Shown here piece after piece: positions 5,567-14,416 of a DNA stretch of 64,000 nt. A program made the translations under genes and the position numbers. The notes beneath the pieces are model-generated. The model saw only the letters and a list, made by a program, of their open reading frames with translations. It was not told the DNA's origin and did no database searches. Origin of the DNA: Lacibacter luteus (GTDB lineage Bacteria; Bacteroidota; Bacteroidia; Chitinophagales; Chitinophagaceae); contig NZ_SDHW01000001.1 of the NCBI RefSeq assembly GCF_004118265.1, positions 1 to 64,000 of the forward strand, read 5' to 3'. The stretch's first letter is position 1. Every line of letters starts with the position of its first letter.

Positions 5567-6634
5567 ATGAGCACTCCAAAATTTGCCGTTAAGGCGCAAT
5601 CCTTCCACACAGAATTAAAGAGAAGGGTAAATACTTACTTCGAAGAACAACGAAAAAAGCCAACAGGAAACTTCAACCTGTATTTTAAAGCAATTGGTTT
5701 TGGTGTTGCTTTGGTTGCTGTATACGTTCATCTGGTGTTTTTTACACCTGCACTGTGGTTGGGTATTGCAGAGTCGCTGGTGTTAGGAGGTTTAATTGCA
5801 GCCATAGGCTTTAATGTAATGCACGATGGGGCACATGGTAGTTTCAGCACCAACAAGGTTGTTAATATGATGGCTGCGTTTTCGTTAAACATGTTAGGTG
5901 GCAGCAGCTTTATGTGGAATTTTAAACACAACATTATTCATCATGCTTATACCAATATTGATGGTGTGGATGATGATATCGATATTCAGCCTTGGTTACG
6001 AATGAGCAGCACACAGAAAAAATACAAGCTGCATAAATATCAACATTATTATTTCTGGTTTTTGTATTCGTTGCTTTACATCCTCTGGATTTTTGTAATG
6101 GACTATCAGAAATATTTTAAACAAAAGATCGGTAACATGCCATTAAAGAAAATGGAAGTAAAAGATCATGTTGTATTCTGGTCGTTTAAGTTTATTCACC
6201 TCATCATATTCGTTGGTATTCCAATTTACTTTGCCGGATTTACAGCGTGGCTGGTAGGGTTTCTTGTAACTACTTTATTCGCAGGTTTGGTTATCAGTAT
6301 TGTGTTTCAGTTGGCACATACTGTTGAGCATACGCATTTCCCGATGCCAAGTGAAGAAGATGGCCGCCTTGCAGATGAGTGGGCTATCCATCAGTTAAAA
6401 ACAACAGCCAACTTTGCTACAAGAAATAAATTGATCTCAATGCTGGTTGGTGGTTTAAACTTCCAGGTAGAGCATCACCTGTTTCCAAAAATTTCACATG
6501 TGCACTATCCTGCAATCAGCCGTATTATTAAACAAACCTGCAGGGAGTTTAATGTAGAGTATATTGAATATCCAAAAATGCGTATGGCTATTGCATCGCA
6601 TGTAGCTTACCTGCGTGACATGGGAAGAGGTTAA
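5567..6634 (+). CDS. Membrane fatty acid desaturase (acyl-CoA/acyl-lipid type)
   Basis: This 355-residue integral membrane di-iron enzyme introduces a double bond into fatty acyl chains of membrane lipids. The three histidine boxes are visible: HDGAH near residue 86, HNIIHH near residue 121 and QVEHHLFP near residue 302. The last box starts with Q as in front-end and linoleoyl-type desaturases. Four or more hydrophobic segments flank the boxes (about residues 44-85, 163-180 and 212-250). The length and box spacing fit the family. Chain and position specificity cannot be read from the sequence. Its stop codon overlaps, by three bases, the stop of the convergent methyltransferase gene. Confidence 0.88.
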   Translation: MSTPKFAVKAQSFHTELKRRVNTYFEEQRKKPTGNFNLYFKAIGFGVALVAVYVHLVFFTPALWLGIAESLVLGGLIAAIGFNVMHDGAHGSFSTNKVVNMMAAFSLNMLGGSSFMWNFKHNIIHHAYTNIDGVDDDIDIQPWLRMSSTQKKYKLHKYQHYYFWFLYSLLYILWIFVMDYQKYFKQKIGNMPLKKMEVKDHVVFWSFKFIHLIIFVGIPIYFAGFTAWLVGFLVTTLFAGLVISIVFQLAHTVEHTHFPMPSEEDGRLADEWAIHQLKTTANFATRNKLISMLVGGLNFQVEHHLFPKISHVHYPAISRIIKQTCREFNVEYIEYPKMRMAIASHVAYLRDMGRG

Positions 6635-7215
6635 ACTTTTTCAGCAATAAAAAATAATTCTGCGTCTTTACGTGGGGGAATGGAGTTGGTACACAACTCC
6701 ATTTTTTTTATGTGCAGATGAGGGCTGAAACGTTCTTCGTATTCTTCTTTGCTGCCGCCAAAGGGCGGACCAGCATCGAACATACGGTTGAATAAAACTC
6801 CCACCAATTTACCGCCGGGTTTCAGCAATTCTTGCATCTGTCGTACATAGTTGTTGCGCAAAGCAGGATCGAGTGCACAGAAGAAAGTTTGTTCAAGTAT
6901 AAGATCGTACCGGCCCTTATGTTCAAAAAAATCTGCAGTAATAATTTGTACCGGCTTGTCTTTAAATTTTTCCTGCAATGCAGCTGTTAACACGGGTGAA
7001 ATATCCAATACCGTTACGTTGGTAAATCCATTTTGCAGCAACCATTCTGCTTCATAAGCATTGCCACAACCTGGAATAAGAATAGCCGGCTGTTTATCTG
7101 TTATCGTTCGCAGGTATTCAACAAGGGGAGTGGAGCCGTAGCCAATATCCCAACCTGTATCTTTTTGCTGGTAGCGATTGCTCCAGTAATCGGCATTTAA
7201 AATTGTTGATGACAT
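6631..7215 (-). CDS. TPMT-family SAM-dependent methyltransferase
   Basis: The 194-residue protein has the class I methyltransferase fold in its thiopurine S-methyltransferase-like form. The N-terminal WSNRYQQKDTGWDIG block (residues about 9-23) is the family hallmark. Motif I is ILIPGCGNAYEAEWL near residues 45-59, motif II includes the acidic VLDISP near 69-74, and LLKPGGKLV is near residue 131. Natural substrates in bacteria are uncertain; detoxification of small thiols, selenium or tellurium compounds has been described in relatives. It is a single gene, convergent with the desaturase, and followed upstream by a repeat element at 7248-7366. Confidence 0.85.
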   Translation of the reverse strand: MSSTILNADYWSNRYQQKDTGWDIGYGSTPLVEYLRTITDKQPAILIPGCGNAYEAEWLLQNGFTNVTVLDISPVLTAALQEKFKDKPVQIITADFFEHKGRYDLILEQTFFCALDPALRNNYVRQMQELLKPGGKLVGVLFNRMFDAGPPFGGSKEEYEERFSPHLHIKKMELCTNSIPPRKDAELFFIAEKV

Positions 7216-7247
7216 TGTTTAAAGTTAGCAAAGATGAAAATAGAAAA

Positions 7248-7366
7248 GAGGCTGTCTCAAAAGGTCGCAATTCCTCACAACGTGACCGTCACTGCGATGT
7301 ACAAAGCAGTCTAATTCTGAGATTGCTTCATTATTATTCGCAATGACGACCTTTTGTGACGGCTTC
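7248..7366. repeat. 119-bp MITE-like element with imperfect terminal inverted repeats
   Basis: The left end 7248-7267 and the right end 7347-7366 are inverted complements over 20 bp with three mismatches; the inner ten bases CAAAAGGTCG / CGACCTTTTG match perfectly. Inside, TCACTGCGA at 7289-7297 faces TCGCAATGA at 7338-7346. The right part (ATTGCTTC...TCGCAATGAC) resembles the widespread GTCATTGCGA...GAAGCAATC type of interspersed repeat. No coding capacity. Confidence 0.6.
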
Positions 7367-7371
7367 TAAAC

Positions 7372-7409
7372 AAAAAGCCGGAAGGAATAAAACTCTCTTC
7401 CGGCTTTTT
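7372..7409 (-). terminator. Intrinsic terminator of the MORN-caspase gene
   Basis: A perfect 13-bp stem, AAAAAGCCGGAAG (7372-7384) and CTTCCGGCTTTTT (7397-7409), lies just after the stop codon at 7424. The A/T-rich outer stem can serve as the U tract in both directions. Confidence 0.75.
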
Positions 7410-7423
7410 GCATTTGTAATGCT

Positions 7424-9499
7424 TTATTGCGCTTTAAAATAAAAGATGTCGTAGAAGTTAGAGTTAAGCCAGGGTTTTTGTTTACCGCTCGATTTTTCAC
7501 GCACTTCACGGCCTGTTAACTTAAATACATTTTCAAGCTGCATGTTGGGCGAAGCAATGTATTTGATCAATGAACCTGTGTACAAACCATTGGATCCGGC
7601 AACACCATCGCTGGCAACAGAACCGGGATCGGTAGCAAAAGAGATCACGGTATTATCGGGAGGTGTAATAGAAGCTAAACCTTCGTTGGCATCATCATCG
7701 CCAAACGAACCACGATCGAATGGATTGTTGCGGCACGCATCCAGAATAACAATGTTGAGTTTTGTTGATGCTCTTTGCATACGATCCAATACCCAGTTGA
7801 TGTTCGGGCAATCGTCTTTAACATCCGATTTTGTTTGCAGTTTGAAATCAATCGGAATCATAAAGTTGGAGTTATCGACCTGCATACCATGGCCCGAGTA
7901 ATAGAATAAAGCCACATCGGCACCAACGATCTTTGCCCCAAAATCACGAATCGCCGATTTCATTTGTGCAGCACTGCCATCAATTACTTCTATCACTTCA
8001 AAACCACAGGCACGTAAAACCTGGGCCATTGAGCGTGCATCGTTTTTAGGATTGCGCAATGCTGTGGCATATTGGTAAGATTGGTTGCCGATAATAAGCG
8101 CCAGTTTCTTTTTAAAGTTGGTAGTTACAAGTCCGCTGGTATTGCTGGTGCTTACATTGGTATTATTGTTATTGTTTGGCTTCGTGTTGTTGTTGCCGGT
8201 AGTTGTATTGTTGTTATTTACATTCGGCTTGTTATTATTAGCTGTTGTAGTGTTGTTATTGCCGCTGTTATTTGGCTTTGTGGTATTATTCGGTTTTGTA
8301 TTGGTTTGATTTGTTGGCGGTTTGTTATTGGTAACATTACTGTTTGTATTGCTTGTGTTAGAAGCAATGTTACCGGTATTACCGCCTGTTGAAGATTGAT
8401 AATTGTTTCGTACCCATGCATCGTAACCGGGAGGCGGGGTTGTTTTATCCTGGTAAGTACCTTCTTTCCAATAACCGACTTTTAATGTACCGTCAAACTG
8501 AACTAACTCACCTTTGCCATGTGTGCGTTGGTCTTTCCATTCGCCGGTATAACGTTCGCCATTGGTATAGTAATAAGTACCTTTTCCGTTAAACTTGTTA
8601 TCGTCGAAAGTTCCAACATAAAAATCACCAATATCGAAATAATACTTCCCTTCACCATCTCTGTAACCGTTTTTAAAATAACCTTCGTAATAACCATTGT
8701 TGTAAACATACTTGCCATAACCATTCTTACAATCGCCGCTGATGCATCCGGTAGCATTGCCGTTCGTTACCAATGTTGATTTTGGCGTAATGAGATTGTT
8801 ATCTTTCCAGAAACCGATCTTCTTTACACCGGTATTGGGATCGTAATTTATACCCCAGCCGTTACGCTTGCTATCGATGAAATAACCAACATATTTTTCA
8901 CCCGTAATAAAAAAGTAAGTGCCATAACCGGTTAACAGGTTTTGTTCAAACTGTCCAACCCAACGTGTACCATCATTCCAGTAATAAGCTCCATATCCAT
9001 CACGTTTTCCGTTTTTAAAATAACCAAAGTAACGATCGTCGCCACTGTAATACTTCATGCCATAACCGGCATCGCAATCGCCATTTAAGCAACCCGTGGT
9101 GCCAACAGCTTTACCGTAATAGGAGATATTGCCAAGGTATTTGCCTTTTTCAAAAATGCCTATTTGTGCTGTGCCGTTGCTATAGGTTTTTTCGCCCTCA
9201 CCATCAAACTCGCCGTTTTTAAAATCACCGATGTATTTGGTTCCATCTTTAAACTCCATTACACCAAAGCCGCTAAAAACATTACCGAGACTTTCGCCAA
9301 TAAATTTTTCGCCGGTTTTCCAGATATATACGCCAAAGCCTTCACGCTTATCATCGTAAAACTCGCCTTCGTAGATATCGCCGTTTTCGTATTTGAATTT
9401 ACCAAAGCCGGAACTGCAATTGCCGCTGAGACAGGTTTGCGCAGAAGATTGCGACAAAAAAATGGTGGATAACAGAAAGGTGAAAATAAAGGCTTTCAT
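7424..9499 (-). CDS. Secreted MORN-repeat protein with C-terminal caspase (C14) domain
   Basis: The 691-residue protein has a signal peptide (residues 1-20, cleavage after SSAQ). Residues about 22-365 are MORN-type repeats arranged in three modules of about 115 residues, each starting with C-(L/I)-x-G-x-C at residues 23, 137 and 252. A low-complexity Asn/Thr linker follows (about 370-460). Residues about 465-691 form a caspase-like peptidase domain beginning KKLALIIGNQSY; the catalytic His is in YYSGHG (His 537) and the catalytic Cys in LDACRNNPF (Cys 589), so it should be active. Bacterial caspase-like (metacaspase/orthocaspase) enzymes usually cut after basic residues. The export signal places it in the periplasm or outside the cell. 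It is a monocistronic gene with its own terminator. The substrate and purpose are unknown. Confidence 0.85.
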   Translation of the reverse strand: MKAFIFTFLLSTIFLSQSSAQTCLSGNCSSGFGKFKYENGDIYEGEFYDDKREGFGVYIWKTGEKFIGESLGNVFSGFGVMEFKDGTKYIGDFKNGEFDGEGEKTYSNGTAQIGIFEKGKYLGNISYYGKAVGTTGCLNGDCDAGYGMKYYSGDDRYFGYFKNGKRDGYGAYYWNDGTRWVGQFEQNLLTGYGTYFFITGEKYVGYFIDSKRNGWGINYDPNTGVKKIGFWKDNNLITPKSTLVTNGNATGCISGDCKNGYGKYVYNNGYYEGYFKNGYRDGEGKYYFDIGDFYVGTFDDNKFNGKGTYYYTNGERYTGEWKDQRTHGKGELVQFDGTLKVGYWKEGTYQDKTTPPPGYDAWVRNNYQSSTGGNTGNIASNTSNTNSNVTNNKPPTNQTNTKPNNTTKPNNSGNNNTTTANNNKPNVNNNNTTTGNNNTKPNNNNNTNVSTSNTSGLVTTNFKKKLALIIGNQSYQYATALRNPKNDARSMAQVLRACGFEVIEVIDGSAAQMKSAIRDFGAKIVGADVALFYYSGHGMQVDNSNFMIPIDFKLQTKSDVKDDCPNINWVLDRMQRASTKLNIVILDACRNNPFDRGSFGDDDANEGLASITPPDNTVISFATDPGSVASDGVAGSNGLYTGSLIKYIASPNMQLENVFKLTGREVREKSSGKQKPWLNSNFYDIFYFKAQ

Positions 9500-9614
9500 G
9501 CCGTGGATATTTTTGGGTTGAAGATAATGGTTATCCTAAAGGTACAAATACCCAATGGTTGGTATTTAAATAGTTGCAATATTGAATAAAAAACTTTCAA
9601 CTGTTAGTATCCCT

Positions 9615-9622
9615 TATCTTTG
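9615..9622 (+). promoter_or_regulatory. -7 element of the acyl-CoA dehydrogenase gene
   Basis: TATCTTTG at 9615-9622 matches TAnnTTTG. It lies downstream of the first in-frame alternative start (9582) and 19 bp upstream of ATG 9642, so it decides the start. Confidence 0.55.
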
Positions 9623-9641
9623 GCAAAAACGATCAAGTCAT

Positions 9642-10796
9642 ATGCATTTTCAATTGACAGAAGAACAGCTGATGATACAAAAAGCAGCGAGAGATTTTGC
9701 CCAAACCGAATGTTTACCCGGTGTAATTGAGCGTGATGAGCTGCAGAAGTTTCCCAAAGAACAGATCAGCAAACTGGCCGATTTGGGTTTTATGGGTATG
9801 ATGGTAAAGCCTGAATACGGCGGTTCGGGTATGGATACGGTAAGCTATGTGCTGGCCATGGAAGAGATCAGCAAGATCGATGCAAGTGTGAGTGTGGTAA
9901 TGAGTGTGAACAACAGCCTTGTTTGTTATGGCTTGCAGGAGTATGGGAGTGAAGAACAAAAGCAAAAATATCTAACACCCCTTGCACAAGGGAAGAAAGA
10001 CGGCGAATTATACATCGGGGCTTTCTTGTTGAGCGAACCCGAAGCAGGCAGTGATGCAACATCGCAGCGAACAACAGCTGAAGATAAAGGCGATCATTAT
10101 CTCATCAATGGTATCAAGAACTGGATCACAAACGGCAACTCTGCTTCTGTGTATTTGGTAATTGCACAAACTGATGCAGCAAAAGGCAGCAAGGGCATCA
10201 ATGCATTTATTGTTGAAAAAAACTGGCCGGGTGTAAGTGTTGGGGCAAAAGAAAACAAACTCGGCATACGAGGAAGCGATACACACAGCATTTCGTTTCA
10301 GGATGTAAAAGTGCCCAAGGAAAATAGAATTGGTGAAGATGGTTTTGGTTTCAAATTCGCTATGAAAACATTGGCAGGCGGACGTATTGGTATTGCATCG
10401 CAGGCTTTAGGTATTGCCAGTGGTGCGTATGAACTGGCTTTGGCTTATTCAAAACAACGCAAAGCTTTTGGTAAAGAGATCATGCATCACCAGGCTATCC
10501 AGTTCAAACTGGCCGATATGGCGACAAAGATCGAAGCATCACGTTTATTATGCCTGAAAGCAGCTTACGAAAAAGATCAGCATATTGACTATACACTCAG
10601 CTCATCTATGGCAAAAGTATTTGCCAGCGAAACAGCCATGTGGACAGCAACTGAAGCGGTGCAGATACATGGTGGTTATGGTTTTGTAAAGGAATACCAT
10701 GTAGAGCGTTTAATGCGTGATGCAAAAATTACACAGATCTACGAAGGAACAAGTGAAGTGCAAAGAATCGTGATAAGCAGAAGTATTTTGAAATAA
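9642..10796 (+). CDS. Acyl-CoA dehydrogenase
   Basis: The flavoenzyme catalyses alpha,beta-dehydrogenation of acyl-CoA in fatty acid or branched-chain amino acid breakdown and passes electrons to ETF. From ATG 9642 it has 384 residues, the usual size. The start MHFQLTEEQLMIQKAARDFA is typical of short-chain/butyryl-CoA dehydrogenases. The FAD-binding segment LSEPEAGSDATS and the C-terminal signature IHGGYGFVKEYHVERLMRDAK with IYEGTSEVQRIVI are present; the Glu in YEGTSE is the catalytic base position. An earlier in-frame start at 9582 lies upstream of the promoter and is rejected. The gene is monocistronic with a strong terminator at 10816-10848. Chain-length specificity cannot be judged. Confidence 0.9.
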   Translation: MHFQLTEEQLMIQKAARDFAQTECLPGVIERDELQKFPKEQISKLADLGFMGMMVKPEYGGSGMDTVSYVLAMEEISKIDASVSVVMSVNNSLVCYGLQEYGSEEQKQKYLTPLAQGKKDGELYIGAFLLSEPEAGSDATSQRTTAEDKGDHYLINGIKNWITNGNSASVYLVIAQTDAAKGSKGINAFIVEKNWPGVSVGAKENKLGIRGSDTHSISFQDVKVPKENRIGEDGFGFKFAMKTLAGGRIGIASQALGIASGAYELALAYSKQRKAFGKEIMHHQAIQFKLADMATKIEASRLLCLKAAYEKDQHIDYTLSSSMAKVFASETAMWTATEAVQIHGGYGFVKEYHVERLMRDAKITQIYEGTSEVQRIVISRSILK

Positions 10797-10815
10797 ACTT
10801 AATTTGAGAATTTGT

Positions 10816-10848
10816 AAATGTGCTGATTTGAAAATGATCAGCACATTT
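10816..10848 (+). terminator. Intrinsic terminator after acyl-CoA dehydrogenase
   Basis: AAATGTGCTGAT (10816-10827) pairs perfectly with ATCAGCACATTT (10837-10848) around a 9-base loop, followed by TTATTTT. Confidence 0.75.
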
Positions 10849-10870
10849 TTATTTTCAGCAACTTTGCGCA

Positions 10871-11542
10871 ATGGCAGTTAATACAGAAGCATATCAATCG
10901 ATCAAAAAAGAACTGGACGCTAAACAGGTTACACTCGTAGCAGTGAGTAAAACCAAACCTGTGGAAGACATTCTTGCATTATACGATTTGGGGCAACGTG
11001 ATTTTGGTGAAAACTATGTACAGGAGCTGGTAGATAAGCAAGCGCAATTACCGAAAGATATACGATGGCATTTTATTGGTCATCTGCAAAGAAATAAAGT
11101 AAAATACATAGTGCCCTTTGTCCACATGATTCACGGAGTGGACAGTTTCAAGTTGTTTGACGAGATAAACAGCCAAGCTTCAAAAATTAATAGAGAAGTA
11201 AAGTGTCTTTTTCAAGTTCATATTTCTGACGAGGAAACAAAATTTGGCTTTAGTGGTGATGAATTGCATTTAACGCTAAACACCATCAAGAAATATAATC
11301 AGATGGATAAGTATAAAAATGTTGAAATAAATGGTTTGATGGGTATGGCTTCTTTCAGCGATGATATGGAAAAGGTGAGGGGAGAGTTTCGCAACTTAAA
11401 AATCTTGTTTGATCAATGCACTGAAAAATTCACCACACTTTCTATGGGCATGAGTGGTGATTACAAAATTGCTGTAGAAGAAGGAAGTACAATGGTACGT
11501 GTTGGAAGTTTGTTGTTTGGTGCAAGAAATTATGCGAAATGA
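10871..11542 (+). CDS. YggS/PROSC-family pyridoxal phosphate homeostasis protein
   Basis: This 223-residue PLP-binding alanine-racemase-like barrel protein binds PLP and helps control its level; no catalytic reaction is established. The PLP lysine is in VAVSKTKP near residue 26, followed by the family blocks FGENYVQEL (about 52-60), WHFIGHLQRNK (about 71-81), and GLMGMA and LSMGMSGDY in the C-terminal half. The phosphate-binding SMGMS is intact. The ATG is only six bases after a CTTTG promoter-like element. The stop codon overlaps the start of the next small membrane protein gene by four bases (ATGA), so the two are translationally coupled. Confidence 0.9.
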   Translation: MAVNTEAYQSIKKELDAKQVTLVAVSKTKPVEDILALYDLGQRDFGENYVQELVDKQAQLPKDIRWHFIGHLQRNKVKYIVPFVHMIHGVDSFKLFDEINSQASKINREVKCLFQVHISDEETKFGFSGDELHLTLNTIKKYNQMDKYKNVEINGLMGMASFSDDMEKVRGEFRNLKILFDQCTEKFTTLSMGMSGDYKIAVEEGSTMVRVGSLLFGARNYAK

Positions 11543-11793
11543 GAAAACCTTCAACAGATTATTTAGGTGCATTCAGGCAGTTATGGCTGTTCCTCACTTT
11601 ACTTTCATGGGGGGCAGTTATTTTTTTTCTGATTACCGGCGAAACTGGTTCAATGTTACAGGTTAGTAAATATGGTACAGTTAGCATGGGTACAGCAAAT
11701 GTTTTTTCTGCGCTTATCGTTGCACTTTTCTCTACATTAATATTGATATTTCTTTTTCTTCCTTCTAAAGCAAAAAGAAAAGAAAAAAAATAG
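11539..11793 (+). CDS. Small two-helix membrane protein (84 aa)
   Basis: I do not recognise a family. The protein has two hydrophobic segments, about residues 15-33 and 53-74, separated by a short Gly/Ser/Thr-rich loop, and a strongly basic tail (KAKRKEKK), which predicts a cytosolic C-terminus. The start overlaps the stop of the YggS-like gene by four bases, so it is expressed as the second gene of that operon. The overlap and the regular membrane pattern support a real gene. A small ACGGTT/AACCGT hairpin at 11805-11819 follows the stop. The function is unknown. Confidence 0.65.
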   Translation: MRKPSTDYLGAFRQLWLFLTLLSWGAVIFFLITGETGSMLQVSKYGTVSMGTANVFSALIVALFSTLILIFLFLPSKAKRKEKK

Positions 11794-11855
11794 CAAATGC
11801 TCTGACGGTTTTCAACCGTGCCGACCAATGTATAAGGTTTAATAGCTAATGCTTC

Positions 11856-12500
11856 CTATAAAGGATAGTTTGGAATATTCTTACCCAGATAAATATTGCG
11901 TTCTGCTTTTACCATACTTCCGCCCGGCTTATGCGTAAGTATGCCGCTTCCTCCTCGGTTTTGTAAACGGCTACGTTGTTCTGTTGTTAAGAAAGGATCG
12001 TTATCAAAAACAAATTCATCGATCCAGTATTCCTGTTTACCCGGTTCTTTTATGGTAATGTGTATGTGTGCAGGATTCTTACTGTTGGGATATGAACCGG
12101 GCCGCAGTGTAAAGAATTTATAAAAACCATTTTTATCGGTCTTCATCCAGCCACGCAAATAACCATGTCGTTTGGCCCAGCCTTTCTCATCGCCTTTGGT
12201 TGGATAAATACCGTTACCATCTGTGTGATAAATGTAAATGATCACTCCTTCAGCTGGTGTTTTGCCATCTGCTTTGTACACTGTTCCGTTCACTGCAAGT
12301 TTTTGCCCGGGAAGTGTCCAGTCTGCAAGCCATACCATTGATTCCAGTTTTTCAAATGGCGTGGGACTTTCATAGATCGCTTCGCAGCCTTCGCAACCAT
12401 CACCAACTTTTACATCGTTTGTTGTTTGCTGTTGCGCACAGGAGCTCGCAGGTAAATTTGTAAGAAAAACAAATGCTACTACGATAATGATATGATTCAT
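11856..12500 (-). CDS. Secreted intradiol ring-cleavage dioxygenase-like protein
   Basis: From ATG 12500 the protein has 214 residues, with an N-terminal hydrophobic signal and a possible lipobox (ASSC) around residue 21, so it is exported, perhaps as a lipoprotein. The rest is the beta-sandwich dioxygenase domain of protocatechuate/catechol 1,2-dioxygenases: a Tyr in IIYIYHTDGNG, a second region around RHGYLRGWMKTD, and the paired histidines in NPAHIHITI match the Tyr/His non-haem Fe(III) ligand pattern. An unusual CEGC pair lies close after the signal. Exported relatives in Bacteroidota have no assigned substrate. An in-frame Met 13 codons further upstream lacks signal-peptide logic and was not chosen. 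Confidence 0.75.
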   Translation of the reverse strand: MNHIIIVVAFVFLTNLPASSCAQQQTTNDVKVGDGCEGCEAIYESPTPFEKLESMVWLADWTLPGQKLAVNGTVYKADGKTPAEGVIIYIYHTDGNGIYPTKGDEKGWAKRHGYLRGWMKTDKNGFYKFFTLRPGSYPNSKNPAHIHITIKEPGKQEYWIDEFVFDNDPFLTTEQRSRLQNRGGSGILTHKPGGSMVKAERNIYLGKNIPNYPL

Positions 12501-12670
12501 ACAAACCGATTTAGTAACACAAAGCTTGCAAAAAGCCAAAGCTTATCACAACTCATTTACATCTTCAGCGCTGAATACTTGACAAACGGTGAGTTTGCAG
12601 TTCATCAGCAAAAAGCAGCAATAGCTGTAAAGCTTTTTAACAGGCAGATTTTGTACATTTATTTTGAGGT

Positions 12671-13693
12671 ATGCACAACGCAAAATTCTTTTTGAAGTAC
12701 AATCTGCATCATGTTGTTATCTGGATGCTCATTTTCGGTACATGGTTTATGCTCCGCTACGAAGATTATAGTCTGCCTGCAACCGCATTTAAAGTAACGC
12801 TTATTAAAGTGGTTGACCTCGCAGCGCTTGTATATTTCACCAATTATCTGCTTGTTCCAAAGTTGCTGTATAAAAAGCACTATGTACTATTTGCAGTTAT
12901 TCTCATCTGCATTATTCTTTTGAGCAGTTATATAAAAATGAACATCATCGGCCGTGTTACCAATAATCCTGCCTTGCTCCATCTTTCAGGTAACTGGAAG
13001 GGCAGGGTATATGATAATGTAATACCGCATTTCTTTTTAGTGTTGGCAGGTGTTGCCTTTAAGCTGATGTTCGATTACACCGCCATGCAAACGAAAATGG
13101 CTGATATGGCAAAAGAAAAAGCTGAAGCTGAACTGGGTTTTCTGAAATCACAGATCAATCCGCATTTTCTGTTTAATTCCATCAACGCTGTTTATTTTTT
13201 AATTGATAAAGAAAACAAAGAAGCAAGAGAGGCACTGCATAAATTTTCAGAAATGTTGCGGTACCAGTTGTACGAAGCAGGGGATGATAAGATACCGATT
13301 GAAAAAGAAATTTCTTTTCTGAACGATTATGTGGCGCTGCAAAAGATCCGGAAAGATGAGCGTTATCTTGTTGACTTTTCCGCTGCACCCGAGGTAAAAG
13401 GATTTTCTATTGAACCCCTGCTGTTGGTTTCGTTTGTTGAAAATGCATTCAAGCATATTTCACATCACAGCAACGAAGCCAATTATGTAAAAGTAAAATT
13501 GTCGAAAGCAAACGGTGCGCTTGACTTTCTTGTGGAAAATTCAAAAGAAAACATAATTGTAACAGATAAGAACAGCGGCATCGGTTTACAAAATGTACAA
13601 CGACGATTGGAACTACTTTATCCCGGTAAATACGATCTGTCAATTCAAAACGGGGCAGAAGTATATACTGTTCATCTTAAACTGCATGTATAA
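12671..13693 (+). CDS. LytS/YehU-type sensor histidine kinase
   Basis: The 340-residue protein has four hydrophobic membrane segments in the first ~145 residues (about 11-28, 42-62, 70-90 and 115-135), then a short coiled linker. The His_kinase domain follows, with the phosphoacceptor motif QINPHFLFNSINAVYFLI (His near residue 163). A GHKL ATPase domain has NAFKHI as the N box and GIGLQNVQRRL as the G box. It would autophosphorylate in response to an unknown membrane signal and pass phosphate to the adjacent LytTR regulator. Its stop codon and the regulator start share one base (TAATG). Such LytS-type kinases are very common in Bacteroidota and usually cognate with the downstream regulator. 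Confidence 0.9.
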   Translation: MHNAKFFLKYNLHHVVIWMLIFGTWFMLRYEDYSLPATAFKVTLIKVVDLAALVYFTNYLLVPKLLYKKHYVLFAVILICIILLSSYIKMNIIGRVTNNPALLHLSGNWKGRVYDNVIPHFFLVLAGVAFKLMFDYTAMQTKMADMAKEKAEAELGFLKSQINPHFLFNSINAVYFLIDKENKEAREALHKFSEMLRYQLYEAGDDKIPIEKEISFLNDYVALQKIRKDERYLVDFSAAPEVKGFSIEPLLLVSFVENAFKHISHHSNEANYVKVKLSKANGALDFLVENSKENIIVTDKNSGIGLQNVQRRLELLYPGKYDLSIQNGAEVYTVHLKLHV

Positions 13694-14415
13694 TGTTGAT
13701 AAAAGTTGCCATCATCGACGACGAACCGCTTGCCCGTAAAGGAATGAAAGAGTATGTGGCAGATGTGGACTTTCTGCAGCTGGTAGGTGAGTTCGATCAT
13801 CCGTTGAAAGCGGCCGATCTCATCAGCAAAGGCGAAGTACAGTTGCTTTTGCTCGACATACAAATGCCAAAGATTACGGGCATTGATTTTTTTAAATCGC
13901 TGCAACAGGCGCCACCTGTAATTTTTACTACGGCTTATCCGCAGTATGCATTAGATGGTTTTGAACTGAATGCATTGGATTACCTGGTAAAGCCAATTTC
14001 TTTCGATCGTTTTTTGAAAGCAGCTATGAAAGCAAAAGAATACTACGAGCTGCGGCAACAAAATAAAGCTGTACCAACAGCAGAGCAACAAACCGATTTT
14101 TATATTAAAGCCGATAATCAGTTTGTACGTATTGCTTTTAATGATGTACAGTTTGTTGAAGCGCTGCAGAATTATGTTTGTATTTATACGGCTGAGAAAA
14201 AATATATCAGCTACCTTACCATGAAATCAGTGGAGGAATATTTACCTGCAGTTCAATTCATCAAGACACATAAATCGTTTATTGTAAATGCAGCAAAGAT
14301 CGATGCGATTGAAGGAAATGAAATTCGTCTTTCTCAACACCGTATTCCCATCAGCCGCAGCGAAAAAGAAGAAGTGATGGAGTTATTGCTGAAGAATAAG
14401 TTTCTGAAACGGTAA
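13693..14415 (+). CDS. LytTR-family response regulator
   Basis: The 240-residue regulator has an N-terminal receiver domain: acidic pocket IIDDEP near residues 8-12, phosphoacceptor Asp in LLLDIQMP near residue 55, Thr in TTAYPQY near 76-82 and Lys in YLVKPISFDR near 98. The C-terminal LytTR DNA-binding domain (about residues 135-238) includes DFYIKADNQFVRI, FVEALQNYVCIYT and FIKTHKSFIVN. It is translationally coupled to the sensor kinase gene. It probably binds direct repeats upstream of its targets; none can be identified here. The gene ends two bases before an inverted-repeat element at 14417. Confidence 0.92.
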   Translation: MLIKVAIIDDEPLARKGMKEYVADVDFLQLVGEFDHPLKAADLISKGEVQLLLLDIQMPKITGIDFFKSLQQAPPVIFTTAYPQYALDGFELNALDYLVKPISFDRFLKAAMKAKEYYELRQQNKAVPTAEQQTDFYIKADNQFVRIAFNDVQFVEALQNYVCIYTAEKKYISYLTMKSVEEYLPAVQFIKTHKSFIVNAAKIDAIEGNEIRLSQHRIPISRSEKEEVMELLLKNKFLKR

Positions 14416-14416
14416 T

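Noticed and set aside
8072-8421. Overlapping frames opposite the Asn/Thr linker of the caspase gene
   Set aside because: They are antisense translations of a low-complexity AAC/ACA-rich segment, producing Val/Leu repeats with no domain or promoter.
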